Of a stretch of 51,945 bases of DNA, positions 1-8,063 are shown in pieces (within the stretch, counting starts at the first letter, position 1; each line of letters begins with the position of its first letter). A model generated the notes under the pieces. It was not told where the DNA came from. It saw only the letters and a list, made by a program, of their open reading frames with translations, and ran no database searches. Made by a program: the position numbers and the translations under genes. The DNA is from Halieaceae bacterium (GTDB lineage: Bacteria > Pseudomonadota > Gammaproteobacteria > Pseudomonadales > Halieaceae): positions 1-51,945 of the forward strand of contig DPGN01000016.1 of assembly GCA_003523185.1 (NCBI GenBank), read 5' to 3'.

Positions 1-525
1 GCGTCCGTCAGCCAAGTCTGTTCGAGACATCTCATTACCGTTACTCAGAAGGACTGGACAGCTAGCCTTATCCGCGGACAGGGTCACGGTGTAGGTTGCT
101 AAAACATCCGGGCGATCAAGACCAAAAGTGATCTTTCGGTATCCCTCTGCCTCACACTGTGTGCAATACATAGTGCGGGAGCGGTAGAGGCCCTCGAGTG
201 AGGTGTTGGTCTCTGGCTGGATATCAACCACAGCACCAAATGCGAAGTCATCCGGTACAGCATCAATGGTGAGTTTTCCGCCGGAGTATTTGAAGGCGCC
301 CTCGTCTAGCTTGCCGCCGTCAACTGAAACACTAATCAGTCCGAGACCCTCGCCATCGAGGACTAAAGATCTCTTGTGTGAACCATTGCGTTGGATGCGA
401 AGTGAGCTCGTGACTCGCGTATTGCCGTCTGCAATCTCGAAGGCAAGTTCCACATCACTTATTAGGAAATCAGGCTCTGTATAGTCCTTCCGATAAATGG
501 TTTTCGGTGCGCCCTCTCGCATCAT
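1..525 (-). CDS. pepN: Aminopeptidase N, N-terminal part (cut by window edge)
   Basis: The first 175 codons of an M1-family zinc aminopeptidase, which removes N-terminal residues from peptides in the cytoplasm. The translation tracks the N-terminal beta domain of E. coli PepN: YRKDYTEPDFLISDVELAF near the start, then TSLEGLYRS, a CTQCEAEGYRKITF stretch and a LDRPDVLATYTV stretch. The catalytic HEXXH region lies beyond the window. The start is ATG 525-523, which overlaps the stop of the upstream DUF2797 gene as TGATG; a second ATG follows immediately, so the start is uncertain by one codon. The overlap suggests translational coupling. Identity rests on conserved N-terminal segments only. Confidence 0.9.
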   Translation of the reverse strand, partial: MMREGAPKTIYRKDYTEPDFLISDVELAFEIADGNTRVTSSLRIQRNGSHKRSLVLDGEGLGLISVSVDGGKLDEGAFKYSGGKLTIDAVPDDFAFGAVVDIQPETNTSLEGLYRSRTMYCTQCEAEGYRKITFGLDRPDVLATYTVTLSADKASCPVLLSNGNEMSRTDLADGR

Positions 526-1349
526 CACCTTGTCTCCAGTTCAATGTGGTAACCACCAAATTTACGGATATTCAACACGCCCGTATCGAGCAATAAATAC
601 TGTCCTTTAATGCCCATCAATTTGCCCTCAACCAGCGGATTCTTATCAAAATTATGCGCGCTGACTTTAGTGGGAAATTCGACCACTGGATAGTTAATGC
701 TGACCGTGGGTTCATCTTCGAGAAGCTGCAATGCTTGCAGGCCAAACCGGTCCCGCAGCGCCTGAATATCGCCCTCACAGAGACTCATGAGCTCCTGGCG
801 TTTCTCCTCAAGCGAGACGGCTTCGCCATTGCCTTTCAGCATAGTTTGCCAGGCGGTTTTATCCTTCACATGCTTTGCAAGTGCGGTTTCCAACAAGCCT
901 GAGAGCTGACGATGCTGAACGCGTGCTATGGGTTGTGCTTGTGTCGCACCTTGGTCCATCCATCGCGTCGGCACCTGAGAATGACGCGTAATACCCACCT
1001 TCACTCCTGACGTATTAGCCAGATAGACGATGTGATCAACGAAGCAGTGAGACTGTGCCCAATCGGGCTCACGACAGGTGCCCGCATCGTAGTGACACTT
1101 CTCAGGACTCACGATGCAGCTATCGCAGGCAGCGAGACGCCTGAAGCAGGGGAAACAGTATCCCTGACTGAAGCTCTTATTCGACTTACGGTCGCATTCA
1201 ATACAGTTAATCACGCCGGTAAAAGACAGCGTCAGATGGCTGCCTATCAAGGGGTTCAGGTGAACTCTTTCATCACCAATGGGAAGGTGGTACTGCACGT
1301 CACTCGAGAGCTCCGTGACCATTTTCCTTAAATTTCCACTAACCGCCAT
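525..1349 (-). CDS. DUF2797 domain protein
   Basis: A 274-residue protein resembling the DUF2797 family. The N-terminal half has a cysteine-rich putative metal-binding region with CIEC, CFPCF and CDSC groups plus later Cys/His residues (about residues 49-105). It is followed by VYLANTSGVKVGITR and RWMDQGA, which recall the GIY-YIG/T5orf172 type of core. I infer a possible nucleic-acid role, but no function is established. It sits between the yeaC-like gene and pepN on the same strand and its stop overlaps the pepN start. The family assignment is from memory of the sequence pattern. Confidence 0.8.
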   Translation of the reverse strand: MAVSGNLRKMVTELSSDVQYHLPIGDERVHLNPLIGSHLTLSFTGVINCIECDRKSNKSFSQGYCFPCFRRLAACDSCIVSPEKCHYDAGTCREPDWAQSHCFVDHIVYLANTSGVKVGITRHSQVPTRWMDQGATQAQPIARVQHRQLSGLLETALAKHVKDKTAWQTMLKGNGEAVSLEEKRQELMSLCEGDIQALRDRFGLQALQLLEDEPTVSINYPVVEFPTKVSAHNFDKNPLVEGKLMGIKGQYLLLDTGVLNIRKFGGYHIELETR

Positions 1350-1365
1350 GCAGATTTACCACTCC

Positions 1366-1617
1366 TCACTGCCACTTTAAGGGTACGGGGTCGTCACAGA
1401 TGCTTCCCGCTTTTGACCCCTTATCAATAAAGCCAATACGCTGATCCTCAGGCAAGCGCAATTTACCCCACAAAATGACCGCATCCATCGTTTGCTCGCG
1501 TTGCGCTTCCGTCAACTCTCGGCCATCTGGCCACTTCCCCACGGATAGCGCATCAACCATCCGTTGGTATAGCTCGGCCGGCATGGCCTTTATCGCTTCT
1601 TCATAATTCTTGGACAA
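1366..1617 (-). CDS. YeaC-like DUF1315 protein
   Basis: An 83-residue protein of the DUF1315 (YeaC) family, of unknown function. Its signature is visible: the YQRMVDALSVGKWPDG segment, followed by TMDAVILWGKLRLPEDQR. The start used is TTG at 1617-1615, with a GAGG stretch about nine bases upstream; no better ATG is in frame nearby. The gene begins four bases beyond the end of the rhomboid gene and precedes the DUF2797 gene, so it looks like an operon member. No membrane segment or signal peptide is apparent. Confidence 0.8.
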   Translation of the reverse strand: MSKNYEEAIKAMPAELYQRMVDALSVGKWPDGRELTEAQREQTMDAVILWGKLRLPEDQRIGFIDKGSKAGSICDDPVPLKWQ

Positions 1618-1621
1618 CGCA

Positions 1622-2254
1622 TCAGCCTCGCTTTGGAAACAATCGGGTGATAATGACGCCCGTCACGATACCCACCAGTAAACCGCCCAAGTGGGCGCCA
1701 TTCGCAATCGACCCCAACCCCAGTGTCTTCAGAATTCCGGTGAAACCGATGAACAGCCAAATCCACATAAAGGTGAAAACTGCAGGCACATCAATCGGCA
1801 CCAACCCGGGTCGCAATCGCCACATCACCCAAAGGCAACCCATATAGGCATAAACGACTCCCGAAAGGCCGCCGAAAATTGACGGTCCGCTCCACCAGCT
1901 CTGTAGCAAATTACCGCCAATGGAACCTGCCAGAAATAAATTGAGTGTAAAAATCGAGCCCAATCTCAGCTCCAAGCGACTACCGAACTCCCAAATCCAA
2001 AGCCCGTTGAACAAAATGTGAATCAGACCGAAGTGGATGAGTGCAGGTGTAACGTACCGCCAATACTCACTACCCGGGCTCACCAGCTCAAAACGGCGGC
2101 CATTGAATTCGACTTTATTGAACGCCAGCCAATCCAGGATGATGGCGTCGCCAAAGAGGCTCATCAGCGCGAAAACCACTGCAGACATGGCGAGAATCGA
2201 GATAGTTACCGGTGCCTGACGCCACTGCGTTGTTATGTCAGGACGTGAGTGCAT
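1622..2254 (-). CDS. Rhomboid family intramembrane serine protease
   Basis: A 210-residue membrane protease expected to cleave transmembrane segments within the inner membrane. About six hydrophobic helices are visible. The catalytic dyad is recognisable: Ser131 in GGLSG and His188 in NGAHLGG; HFGLIHILFNGLW (about residues 74-86) is the usual helix-2 motif with conserved His and Asn. An upstream in-frame ATG would add 30 residues, but they lie almost wholly within the 3' end of nadK and do not look like a rhomboid N-terminus, so ATG 2254 was preferred. It still overlaps nadK by 17 bases. Substrates are unknown. Confidence 0.87.
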   Translation of the reverse strand: MHSRPDITTQWRQAPVTISILAMSAVVFALMSLFGDAIILDWLAFNKVEFNGRRFELVSPGSEYWRYVTPALIHFGLIHILFNGLWIWEFGSRLELRLGSIFTLNLFLAGSIGGNLLQSWWSGPSIFGGLSGVVYAYMGCLWVMWRLRPGLVPIDVPAVFTFMWIWLFIGFTGILKTLGLGSIANGAHLGGLLVGIVTGVIITRLFPKRG

Positions 2255-3122
2255 CAGACCATCTGAGTTTATCTCGACAACTGGCGTAAAAACTGTACCC
2301 CGGTGGGTGGAGCAAACGCAGCGCCCTAGACTTCTTGCGCACAAGGACCGAGTCGCCCGGCTTTAGGGTCAGCGATACTTGCCCGTCGCAGGTCACCAGT
2401 GGGTTGTTCTTGTTGCGCTCAAGCGTGTCGATTCGAATTTCACTTTCCCCGTGCACCACCATGGGCCGACTGGTGAGTGAATGCGGAAACATGGGTACCA
2501 AGGCAACCGCATCGAGCTTTGGATTCATGATGGGGCCGCCAGCCGACATGGAGTACGCGGTCGAGCCTGTTGGAGTGGCAATAATCAAACCGTCAGCGTT
2601 CATTCGGTAGACAAACTCATCGTCAACTTGAAGCTGAAATTCAATCATCTGTGCTGAAGTACCGGAGTTTACGACCACATCGTTCAGTGCCTCGGCCTGC
2701 CCCGTCTGTACGCCGTCACTATAGACCTCCACATCTAACAGGAAACGCTTATCAGTCGAGTAGTTTCCATCCAGCACACTGGTGACGTGAGCGACTAGCT
2801 CGTCATCGGGGCTGACATCGGTCAAAAACCCGAGCCTCCCTCGGTTGATACCAATCACCGGGCAGTCGTGTCTAACAAGCGTACGCGCGGCACTCAGCAA
2901 ACTCCCATCGCCGCCTATCACGACGGCCAGGTCGACATTTGCGCCAATTGCATCGCGAGGCTGCATGGCTCGTGTTTCAAAATGAGCCAAGGTCGCGAGA
3001 CGGTCCTCTAGGACCGCATCAATACCGCGGCTATCGAGCAGGTCTAATAATTCGGCGACAACGTGTGCTACCCCGGGGTGCTCACGACGACCCAATAACC
3101 CCACGCGTTTGAATTCAGTCAC
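2238..3122 (-). CDS. nadK: NAD kinase
   Basis: A 294-residue ATP-NAD kinase that phosphorylates NAD to NADP in the cytoplasm. Family motifs are clear: VVIGGDGSLLSAAR (the GGDG nucleotide motif, about residues 67-80), INRGRLGFLTD, NDVVV, and TPTGSTAYSMSAGGP near residue 180. Length matches the E. coli enzyme (292). The start is GTG at 3122-3120. It lies in a minus-strand run between the glycosyltransferase-like and rhomboid genes; its 3' end overlaps the rhomboid 5' end by 17 bases, suggesting co-transcription. Confidence 0.96.
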   Translation of the reverse strand: MTEFKRVGLLGRREHPGVAHVVAELLDLLDSRGIDAVLEDRLATLAHFETRAMQPRDAIGANVDLAVVIGGDGSLLSAARTLVRHDCPVIGINRGRLGFLTDVSPDDELVAHVTSVLDGNYSTDKRFLLDVEVYSDGVQTGQAEALNDVVVNSGTSAQMIEFQLQVDDEFVYRMNADGLIIATPTGSTAYSMSAGGPIMNPKLDAVALVPMFPHSLTSRPMVVHGESEIRIDTLERNKNNPLVTCDGQVSLTLKPGDSVLVRKKSRALRLLHPPGYSFYASCRDKLRWSDALTS

Positions 3123-3150
3123 TGTTCCGTTTCTCTCTCAGCCAGCTCTA

Positions 3151-4323
3151 TTAGGACTCAACCTGCACCAGCAAACGGCGCATTGAGTGTGCTACCTCAT
3201 GATACGCCAAAAGCGTCGATCCGATTCTTTGAGATCGATCACTCAAGGCCTGCCACAGCGTGGCCTCCGATAGCAGCCTGCGCAGATTTAGGACCATATG
3301 TGCGGCACTATCGGCCACTGAAACAGCGTCACCCACACCTAGGCGTGAGTTAGTGAGGGCATCGCGAGTGGTCGCAATGGGAATCGCTCGGACCATGGCG
3401 TTCACCAGCTTGGCTTCAATGTGATACTCGTGTAGCAGCGGTTCGACCATGACCCGAAGACCAAGCTCAGTAATTTTCCGGTCCCTGCTGTCTCTATGCA
3501 GCACAACATCGTTATGACTGGCTAGCGTCGCAGCCAATCCTTCACTGGCATCGGCTCCAATAACGTGGAACTCAAGCCCTGGTACTGCGTCCCGGATAGC
3601 GCTCCACACATTTTCAAGGAACCATATCAAGCTTGCGACATTCTGTTCATCACCGAGATAGCCTGAGTAGCCCAGCCGCATTCGCGTCGATGAAAACCCT
3701 GACACAGCCGTGGTAGGCCGCGCAGCACTGGGCTGGGTAGCTTCATCCACTAATTTACCGAGTGGTAGACCCAACTCCAGTAACGCGTTTGCGCTCTCGG
3801 GCGTTGAGAAAACACGGTCACACCGCAACATGGCATCGTACTCAAAGCCTCTTATCCGTTTGACTGGGCGACCCCCTAAGAGTCCTTTACCCAGCTTTTC
3901 ATCATCTGAGACGATCGACTGAGCGAAGTAAACGGTCTTGCCCTGAACGCCGAGTGGTAAATACGGCATGGCCGGCAAGCTATCGATGACGACTGATTCG
4001 AAATCAGCAGCTCGCCGCTGAATGGCAGCCTTTAATCGACTGTTTATTAAGGGGTCTAGGCCATAAAACTCATGAACAAGCTTCTGAGCACCCTCGATGT
4101 TCGCGTCACCTGTACCGCGTTCAAAACCACCTGCAACGCGGGTGACGCCTAGGCTTCCCCGGAGCGCATTTAAATCGAGCGCGCTGACAGGCCCAGCCAC
4201 GGCGAGAGAAATTTCGAAGTCACGCGACAACACACTCAGTACCGACTTGGTCGCATCGGACAAAGGTGGCAGATCCCGCCTACCAGGGACAGAAGTAATG
4301 TACAGCAGCTTGCGTTTACTCAC
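3151..4323 (-). CDS. Putative GT4-like glycosyltransferase
   Basis: A 390-residue soluble protein that looks like a two-domain GT-B glycosyltransferase. The N-terminus (KLLYITSVPGRRDLPPL) resembles the acceptor-domain opening strand, and the C-terminal half has LGYSGYLGDEQNV, then FHVIGADAS, then an EAKLVNAMVRAIPIATT segment similar to the GT4 motif that binds the donor nucleotide sugar. Donor and acceptor cannot be read. The start is GTG 4323, with an AGGGGG ribosome site inside the end of lipA nine bases upstream, so it is probably translated from the lipA transcript. The pairing with lipA has no obvious biochemical logic. Confidence 0.65.
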   Translation of the reverse strand: MSKRKLLYITSVPGRRDLPPLSDATKSVLSVLSRDFEISLAVAGPVSALDLNALRGSLGVTRVAGGFERGTGDANIEGAQKLVHEFYGLDPLINSRLKAAIQRRAADFESVVIDSLPAMPYLPLGVQGKTVYFAQSIVSDDEKLGKGLLGGRPVKRIRGFEYDAMLRCDRVFSTPESANALLELGLPLGKLVDEATQPSAARPTTAVSGFSSTRMRLGYSGYLGDEQNVASLIWFLENVWSAIRDAVPGLEFHVIGADASEGLAATLASHNDVVLHRDSRDRKITELGLRVMVEPLLHEYHIEAKLVNAMVRAIPIATTRDALTNSRLGVGDAVSVADSAAHMVLNLRRLLSEATLWQALSDRSQRIGSTLLAYHEVAHSMRRLLVQVES

Positions 4324-4332
4324 GCGAGCCCC

Positions 4333-5334
4333 CTAGCCTTCCTGTAAACCAACGTTATTAAATTCGAGAACACGCTCCGCACGATAACTCGATCGTACAA
4401 AGACGCCTGATACCACTTCCTTGAAGCCTTTTTCCAACCCCCACTCGCGATAGCGCTCAAACTCATCGGGCGTCACGAAACGTTCCACCGGAAGGTGGTT
4501 CGTCGTAGGCTGCAAATACTGACCCAGCGTTAGGACATCAACATCAGCCTGACGCAAGTCATCCATGCAGTCGAGCAACTCGTCATCCGTCTCGCCAAGC
4601 CCTAACATTAGCGAGGTCTTGGTGATGACGTCGGATTGTTCAGCCGCATATTTCAATACATTCAGGGTTTGCTCATAGCCTGCACGCGGATCGCGAACCG
4701 GGTACGTGAGACGCTTTACTGTCTCAACGTTTTGCGCAAACACATCGAGGCCTGACTCTAGAAGGACATCAATGGCGAACTCAAGACCTAAAAAATCCGG
4801 GGTAAGGGCTTCAACACCTGTGTACGGATTGAGCTTTTTCACCTCACGCACGGTCTCGGCATAATGCCCGGCGCCGCCGTCGGCCAGATCATCGCGATTG
4901 ACTGACGTAAGCACAACGTAGGCGAGCCCCATGAGTTGAACTGCCTTTGCCGTGTTCACAGGCTCTTCAAGATCTAACCATCCGCGCGGGTTACCCGTAT
5001 TCACAGAGCAAAATCGGCAGGCACGCGTGCAGACATCGCCCATGAGCATGATGGTCGCCGTTCCCGCTGACCAGCATTCGCTGATATTGGGACACTTTGC
5101 TTCTTCGCAAACGGTAGCCAGTCTGTGCTGTTTGACGATGTCTTTGACCGATTCGTATTTTGGAGAATGCCGAACGCGCATTCGCAAAAAATCGGGCTTC
5201 TTTAGACGTGGTGCCGTTTCTTTCGCAGTTTTAATGCCATCCTTTATCGCGTGTACGCCCGCAGGCGTTACGAACTTTTCACCACTGGAAACGGTGACAG
5301 TGGGGATGAGGTCGGCTTTTGCTTTGTCGTTCAT
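4333..5334 (-). CDS. lipA: Lipoyl synthase
   Basis: A radical-SAM enzyme that inserts two sulfurs into octanoyl groups on carrier domains to make lipoyl cofactor. Both cluster motifs are present: the auxiliary-cluster cysteines in CEEAKCPNISEC and the radical-SAM CxxxCxxC motif CTRACRFC. The C-terminus has the expected VRSSYRA segment with the conserved serine. From ATG 5334 the protein is 333 residues (E. coli LipA is 321). An ATG 11 codons upstream (5367) is also possible; 5334 was preferred because a GAGAA stretch lies upstream at workable spacing. No lipB is adjacent. It is the first gene of the minus-strand run. Confidence 0.95.
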   Translation of the reverse strand: MNDKAKADLIPTVTVSSGEKFVTPAGVHAIKDGIKTAKETAPRLKKPDFLRMRVRHSPKYESVKDIVKQHRLATVCEEAKCPNISECWSAGTATIMLMGDVCTRACRFCSVNTGNPRGWLDLEEPVNTAKAVQLMGLAYVVLTSVNRDDLADGGAGHYAETVREVKKLNPYTGVEALTPDFLGLEFAIDVLLESGLDVFAQNVETVKRLTYPVRDPRAGYEQTLNVLKYAAEQSDVITKTSLMLGLGETDDELLDCMDDLRQADVDVLTLGQYLQPTTNHLPVERFVTPDEFERYREWGLEKGFKEVVSGVFVRSSYRAERVLEFNNVGLQEG

Positions 5335-5482
5335 CTGTTGGCGTTTCTCATAGCTCAAACGATACATATCGACGACTACAGCGTAGTCATAGAGAGTTTA
5401 CACCATGAACCGCTTCAAGACCCTGTGAAATCACTAGATAACATCACTGAAAGTCCCGAATCTGAACCGACCCCAAGCATCC

Positions 5483-5677
5483 ATGACAGCGAGATCAAAA
5501 CGAGAAAAACAGTGCGCAGACTGCCAAGTCGCCTGCAGTGTTTTGTTCCGCAGAAGAAGTCAGAGTAGTACGACTTGGCTGTTTAGGTGTGAAGCCTGTC
5601 TCACGGAGTTTAAGCTGGGATCTGGTAGCCACTACCAATACGGCGGCACCTGGAAGGCGCGCGGGCGATCAACGTAA
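5483..5677 (+). CDS. Small zinc-ribbon-like protein
   Basis: A 64-residue basic protein with two CxxC pairs (Cys11/Cys14 and Cys36/Cys39), the arrangement of a zinc ribbon. It ends in a YQYGGTWKARGRS tail, which I recall from short conserved proteins of marine gammaproteobacteria, though I cannot confirm that by search. Many charged residues and no membrane segment suggest a cytoplasmic protein, possibly nucleic-acid or protein binding (inference). It stands alone, divergent from lipA, and the ribosome binding site is weak. The metal-site spacing and tail argue that this is a real gene and not a chance frame. Confidence 0.65.
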   Translation: MTARSKREKQCADCQVACSVLFRRRSQSSTTWLFRCEACLTEFKLGSGSHYQYGGTWKARGRST

Positions 5678-5843
5678 AAATTAGGATAAAGCGAACATTT
5701 ATGGCGATGAAATACCCAATTCGGTCATTTCTACTGTTAACTTGGGACCACTGTCTTCCTTGTAGCCTCCGATAACAATAACTTCATCGGATATGGGGCA
5801 GGGTGAGCACAGTGACAAACTTGGTAACAATAAGGATAAGACT

Positions 5844-6176
5844 ATGAATGTTAACCAAATCTTAACAGCCGTTGGTGTAGTGGTTGCGATTGCCGCCGTA
5901 TTTGTCGGTCAGCTTGCTGCCTACTCCGCCCTGATCCTAGTCGTTTTAGGATTGGTCAGCGGTTTCATGAACCCAACTGCAGACATGGCAGGTCGTATGG
6001 CCTACACCGTCGCGGCAGTTGCAATGCCAACAGTGGCCAACCAACTGGATGCTATTCCAGCCATTGGTGCACCGTTGAACAGCATTATCGACAATATCGC
6101 GGTAATGATTGCTGGAATGGTGGTAGCGAACTTCCTGCTTGCTGTTAAAGACTCGGTTATGGCCTCAGGCGATTAA
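5844..6176 (+). CDS. Small integral membrane protein
   Basis: A 110-residue hydrophobic protein with about three membrane segments: residues 5-20 (ILTAVGVVVAIAAVFV), 22-38, and a C-terminal one near 85-103 (IAVMIAGMVVANFLLAV). The start chosen is ATG 5844, preceded by AAGGATAAG; an in-frame ATG at 5793 would prepend 17 polar residues with no ribosome site. A strong hairpin terminator follows the stop, so this is a monocistronic unit. I do not recognise the family and give no function. Confidence 0.75.
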   Translation: MNVNQILTAVGVVVAIAAVFVGQLAAYSALILVVLGLVSGFMNPTADMAGRMAYTVAAVAMPTVANQLDAIPAIGAPLNSIIDNIAVMIAGMVVANFLLAVKDSVMASGD

Positions 6177-6186
6177 CCTCACTGTG

Positions 6187-6214
6187 CGCCCGGGCCCTGT
6201 CCGGGCGTGTTTTT
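6187..6214 (+). terminator. Rho-independent terminator after the small membrane protein gene
   Basis: A 7-bp G+C stem, CGCCCGG (6187-6193) pairing with CCGGGCG (6201-6207) across a 7-base loop, followed by TGTTTTT. It lies 11 bases beyond the stop at 6176 and in the right orientation to end that transcript. Confidence 0.85.
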
Positions 6215-6251
6215 AAACCCTTACGCCTCCTCCTACACCTTTATTTTCCCG

Positions 6252-6395
6252 CTAAAAATAGCCTAGCAACCACAGCACGAGAAGCGTCGTCACCGCTCCT
6301 TTTACGTAGGCAAACCAAAGCGCGGCATAGGGCGTCATTCCGAGTCTATCCAGCCACCATTCCGTCTGTCTTTGATGCCAGTCAAAGAATTTCAT
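6252..6395 (-). CDS. 47-residue single-pass membrane protein
   Basis: A short gene starting at ATG 6395, preceded at good spacing by a strong ribosome site (AAGGGGGAT). The product begins MKFFDWHQRQTEWWLDRLG, an amphipathic Trp-rich N-terminus, followed by one hydrophobic segment (about residues 21-46, including AALWFAYVKG and TTLLVLWLLGYF) and stops at TAG 6254-6252. The basic residues and Trp near the membrane edge suggest insertion in the inner membrane. No family is recognised. It converges with the gene at 5844, whose terminator ends 38 bases away. Confidence 0.7.
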   Translation of the reverse strand: MKFFDWHQRQTEWWLDRLGMTPYAALWFAYVKGAVTTLLVLWLLGYF

Positions 6396-6537
6396 CGTTA
6401 TCCCCCTTAAACCTGTCGGTGCTAAGTATGCGATCGCCGAACCACAATACTACCTACCCCCAGCCGCACTCGGTATCGGGATAGTATTAAGAAAAAAACT
6501 CCACTTCACGCTCACCGAGCAGCGCGCTTACAAGGCC

Positions 6538-7872
6538 TTACGTGTCAGCACCTTCCTCTGTTTGGGCGATAGCTCCGGCGTATTTCGTACTGCCACTCAG
6601 ATAGGAGATGCCTCCAACGACACTTAAACTGACGCCAATCGATAAGGCATAGCGGACAGAATCATCACCATAGGCTGAAAACCCATCACTCAACATGCCG
6701 ACAAGCAGTGGCCCGAGACCCATCCCCAGCAGATTAATCGCCAACAACATGAGCGCAGAGGCTTGGGTCCGCCAATGCTGAGGTACCAGATTCTGAACCG
6801 CGGCGTAACTTGGTGCTATCCAAAAGCTGGCGAAGACGGCCGACAATCCCATAAACACCAGTGCAAAGGGGAGATCGACTGAGCCGATCATTAGACGGTG
6901 CTCAACCGGCCATAGCAGGAATGCAAGCTGAGTGGGTAGCGCGAGAAAAATCCCGATCGCAGGCACCCACAACTGCCACCGCCGGTCTCGTCGCGCCAAC
7001 GCGTCAACCATGAGTCCGCTCGAGATAGTCCCCAAGCCACCACCGAACACTCCAATGAGGCCTAGATACAAACCTGCATCGACCAAGCTCATTGAGTGCA
7101 CTCTCACCAGGAAACTCGGCGACCAAACACCAAGGCCGTAGCCCGCGATGCCAGTAAAGCCAACACCTACCATGATGTGGATAAACGATGGCAATCTGAC
7201 AATTTGCCTGAGAGCGCTATACAGGCCCTGATCGACTACTTCTGAAGCTGGCTTGAGCTTGGGAGGCTCTTTCACCGTTAATTGAATGAGAGCAGCGAGT
7301 AACACACCGGGAATGCCAAACACCAGAAATACGGTGCGCCAGCCATAAGCTTCGGCAATTAGAGCACCACCGAACAGACCTACCAAGATGCCAATATTCG
7401 GGGCAGTGGCCAGAATGCCTTGAGCAAAGGCTCGCTTTTCCGGAGGGAAGTAATCTGCAAGCAACGATTGCGATGGTGGTGTGCCACCCGCCTCGCCAAC
7501 ACCCACGCCAATGCGTAGAAGCAGCAAGTGCCAAAATCCCGTAGCCGTTGCGCATAAGGCGGTGACGGCACTCCAGGTGGTCATGGATATGGTCAGTACG
7601 TTGCGTCTTGACCATCTGTCGGCAAGACGAGCCACTGGTATACCCAAGGTGGCATAAAACAGCGCGAATGCGAGACCTGACAAAAAGCCCATCTGCGTAT
7701 CGGTCGCACCAAACTCAGCCTTAATCGGCTCGATGAGAATGGTCATCACCTGCCGATCGACAAAATTGAACACATAACCCAGCGTCAGCAGCGCAAGGAC
7801 ATAATACCGATAGCGATTCGAATATAGGTGGTGGGGGGCAGGGCTTGTGACGCTTTGTGCAGAGTCATTCAC
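6538..7872 (-). CDS. MFS transporter (spinster-like)
   Basis: A 444-residue major facilitator superfamily carrier with about 12 membrane helices. The N-terminal half has the spinster-like pattern GYVFNFVDRQVMTILIEP, then the loop 2-3 motif (ARLADRWSRRNV) and GVGVGEAGGTPPSQ in helix 4-5. Substrate cannot be inferred. It is divergent from another MFS gene at 8064 across a 191-base shared promoter region, so the two may be co-regulated. No regulator gene is adjacent. Confidence 0.9.
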   Translation of the reverse strand: MNDSAQSVTSPAPHHLYSNRYRYYVLALLTLGYVFNFVDRQVMTILIEPIKAEFGATDTQMGFLSGLAFALFYATLGIPVARLADRWSRRNVLTISMTTWSAVTALCATATGFWHLLLLRIGVGVGEAGGTPPSQSLLADYFPPEKRAFAQGILATAPNIGILVGLFGGALIAEAYGWRTVFLVFGIPGVLLAALIQLTVKEPPKLKPASEVVDQGLYSALRQIVRLPSFIHIMVGVGFTGIAGYGLGVWSPSFLVRVHSMSLVDAGLYLGLIGVFGGGLGTISSGLMVDALARRDRRWQLWVPAIGIFLALPTQLAFLLWPVEHRLMIGSVDLPFALVFMGLSAVFASFWIAPSYAAVQNLVPQHWRTQASALMLLAINLLGMGLGPLLVGMLSDGFSAYGDDSVRYALSIGVSLSVVGGISYLSGSTKYAGAIAQTEEGADT

Positions 7873-8063
7873 GGTTTAGCGACCTTTTTATTCATCATTG
7901 TTTTCATCAGGCGTCTCACGCTAGACCGAAGACGCCGACTCGTCGCCAGACTATCTCGAAATTCCAGCAGCCCAAATAGTCCAAACTGACCGTCTAAAAA
8001 GTTACTCACGCTTCTTTGAACGACTGTTATAGTGCGGCACACAGCCCCCAGTAAGACGATGCC

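Noticed and set aside
4952..5353. A 133-codon plus-strand frame
   Set aside because: Antisense to lipA, whose radical-SAM cysteines are conserved.
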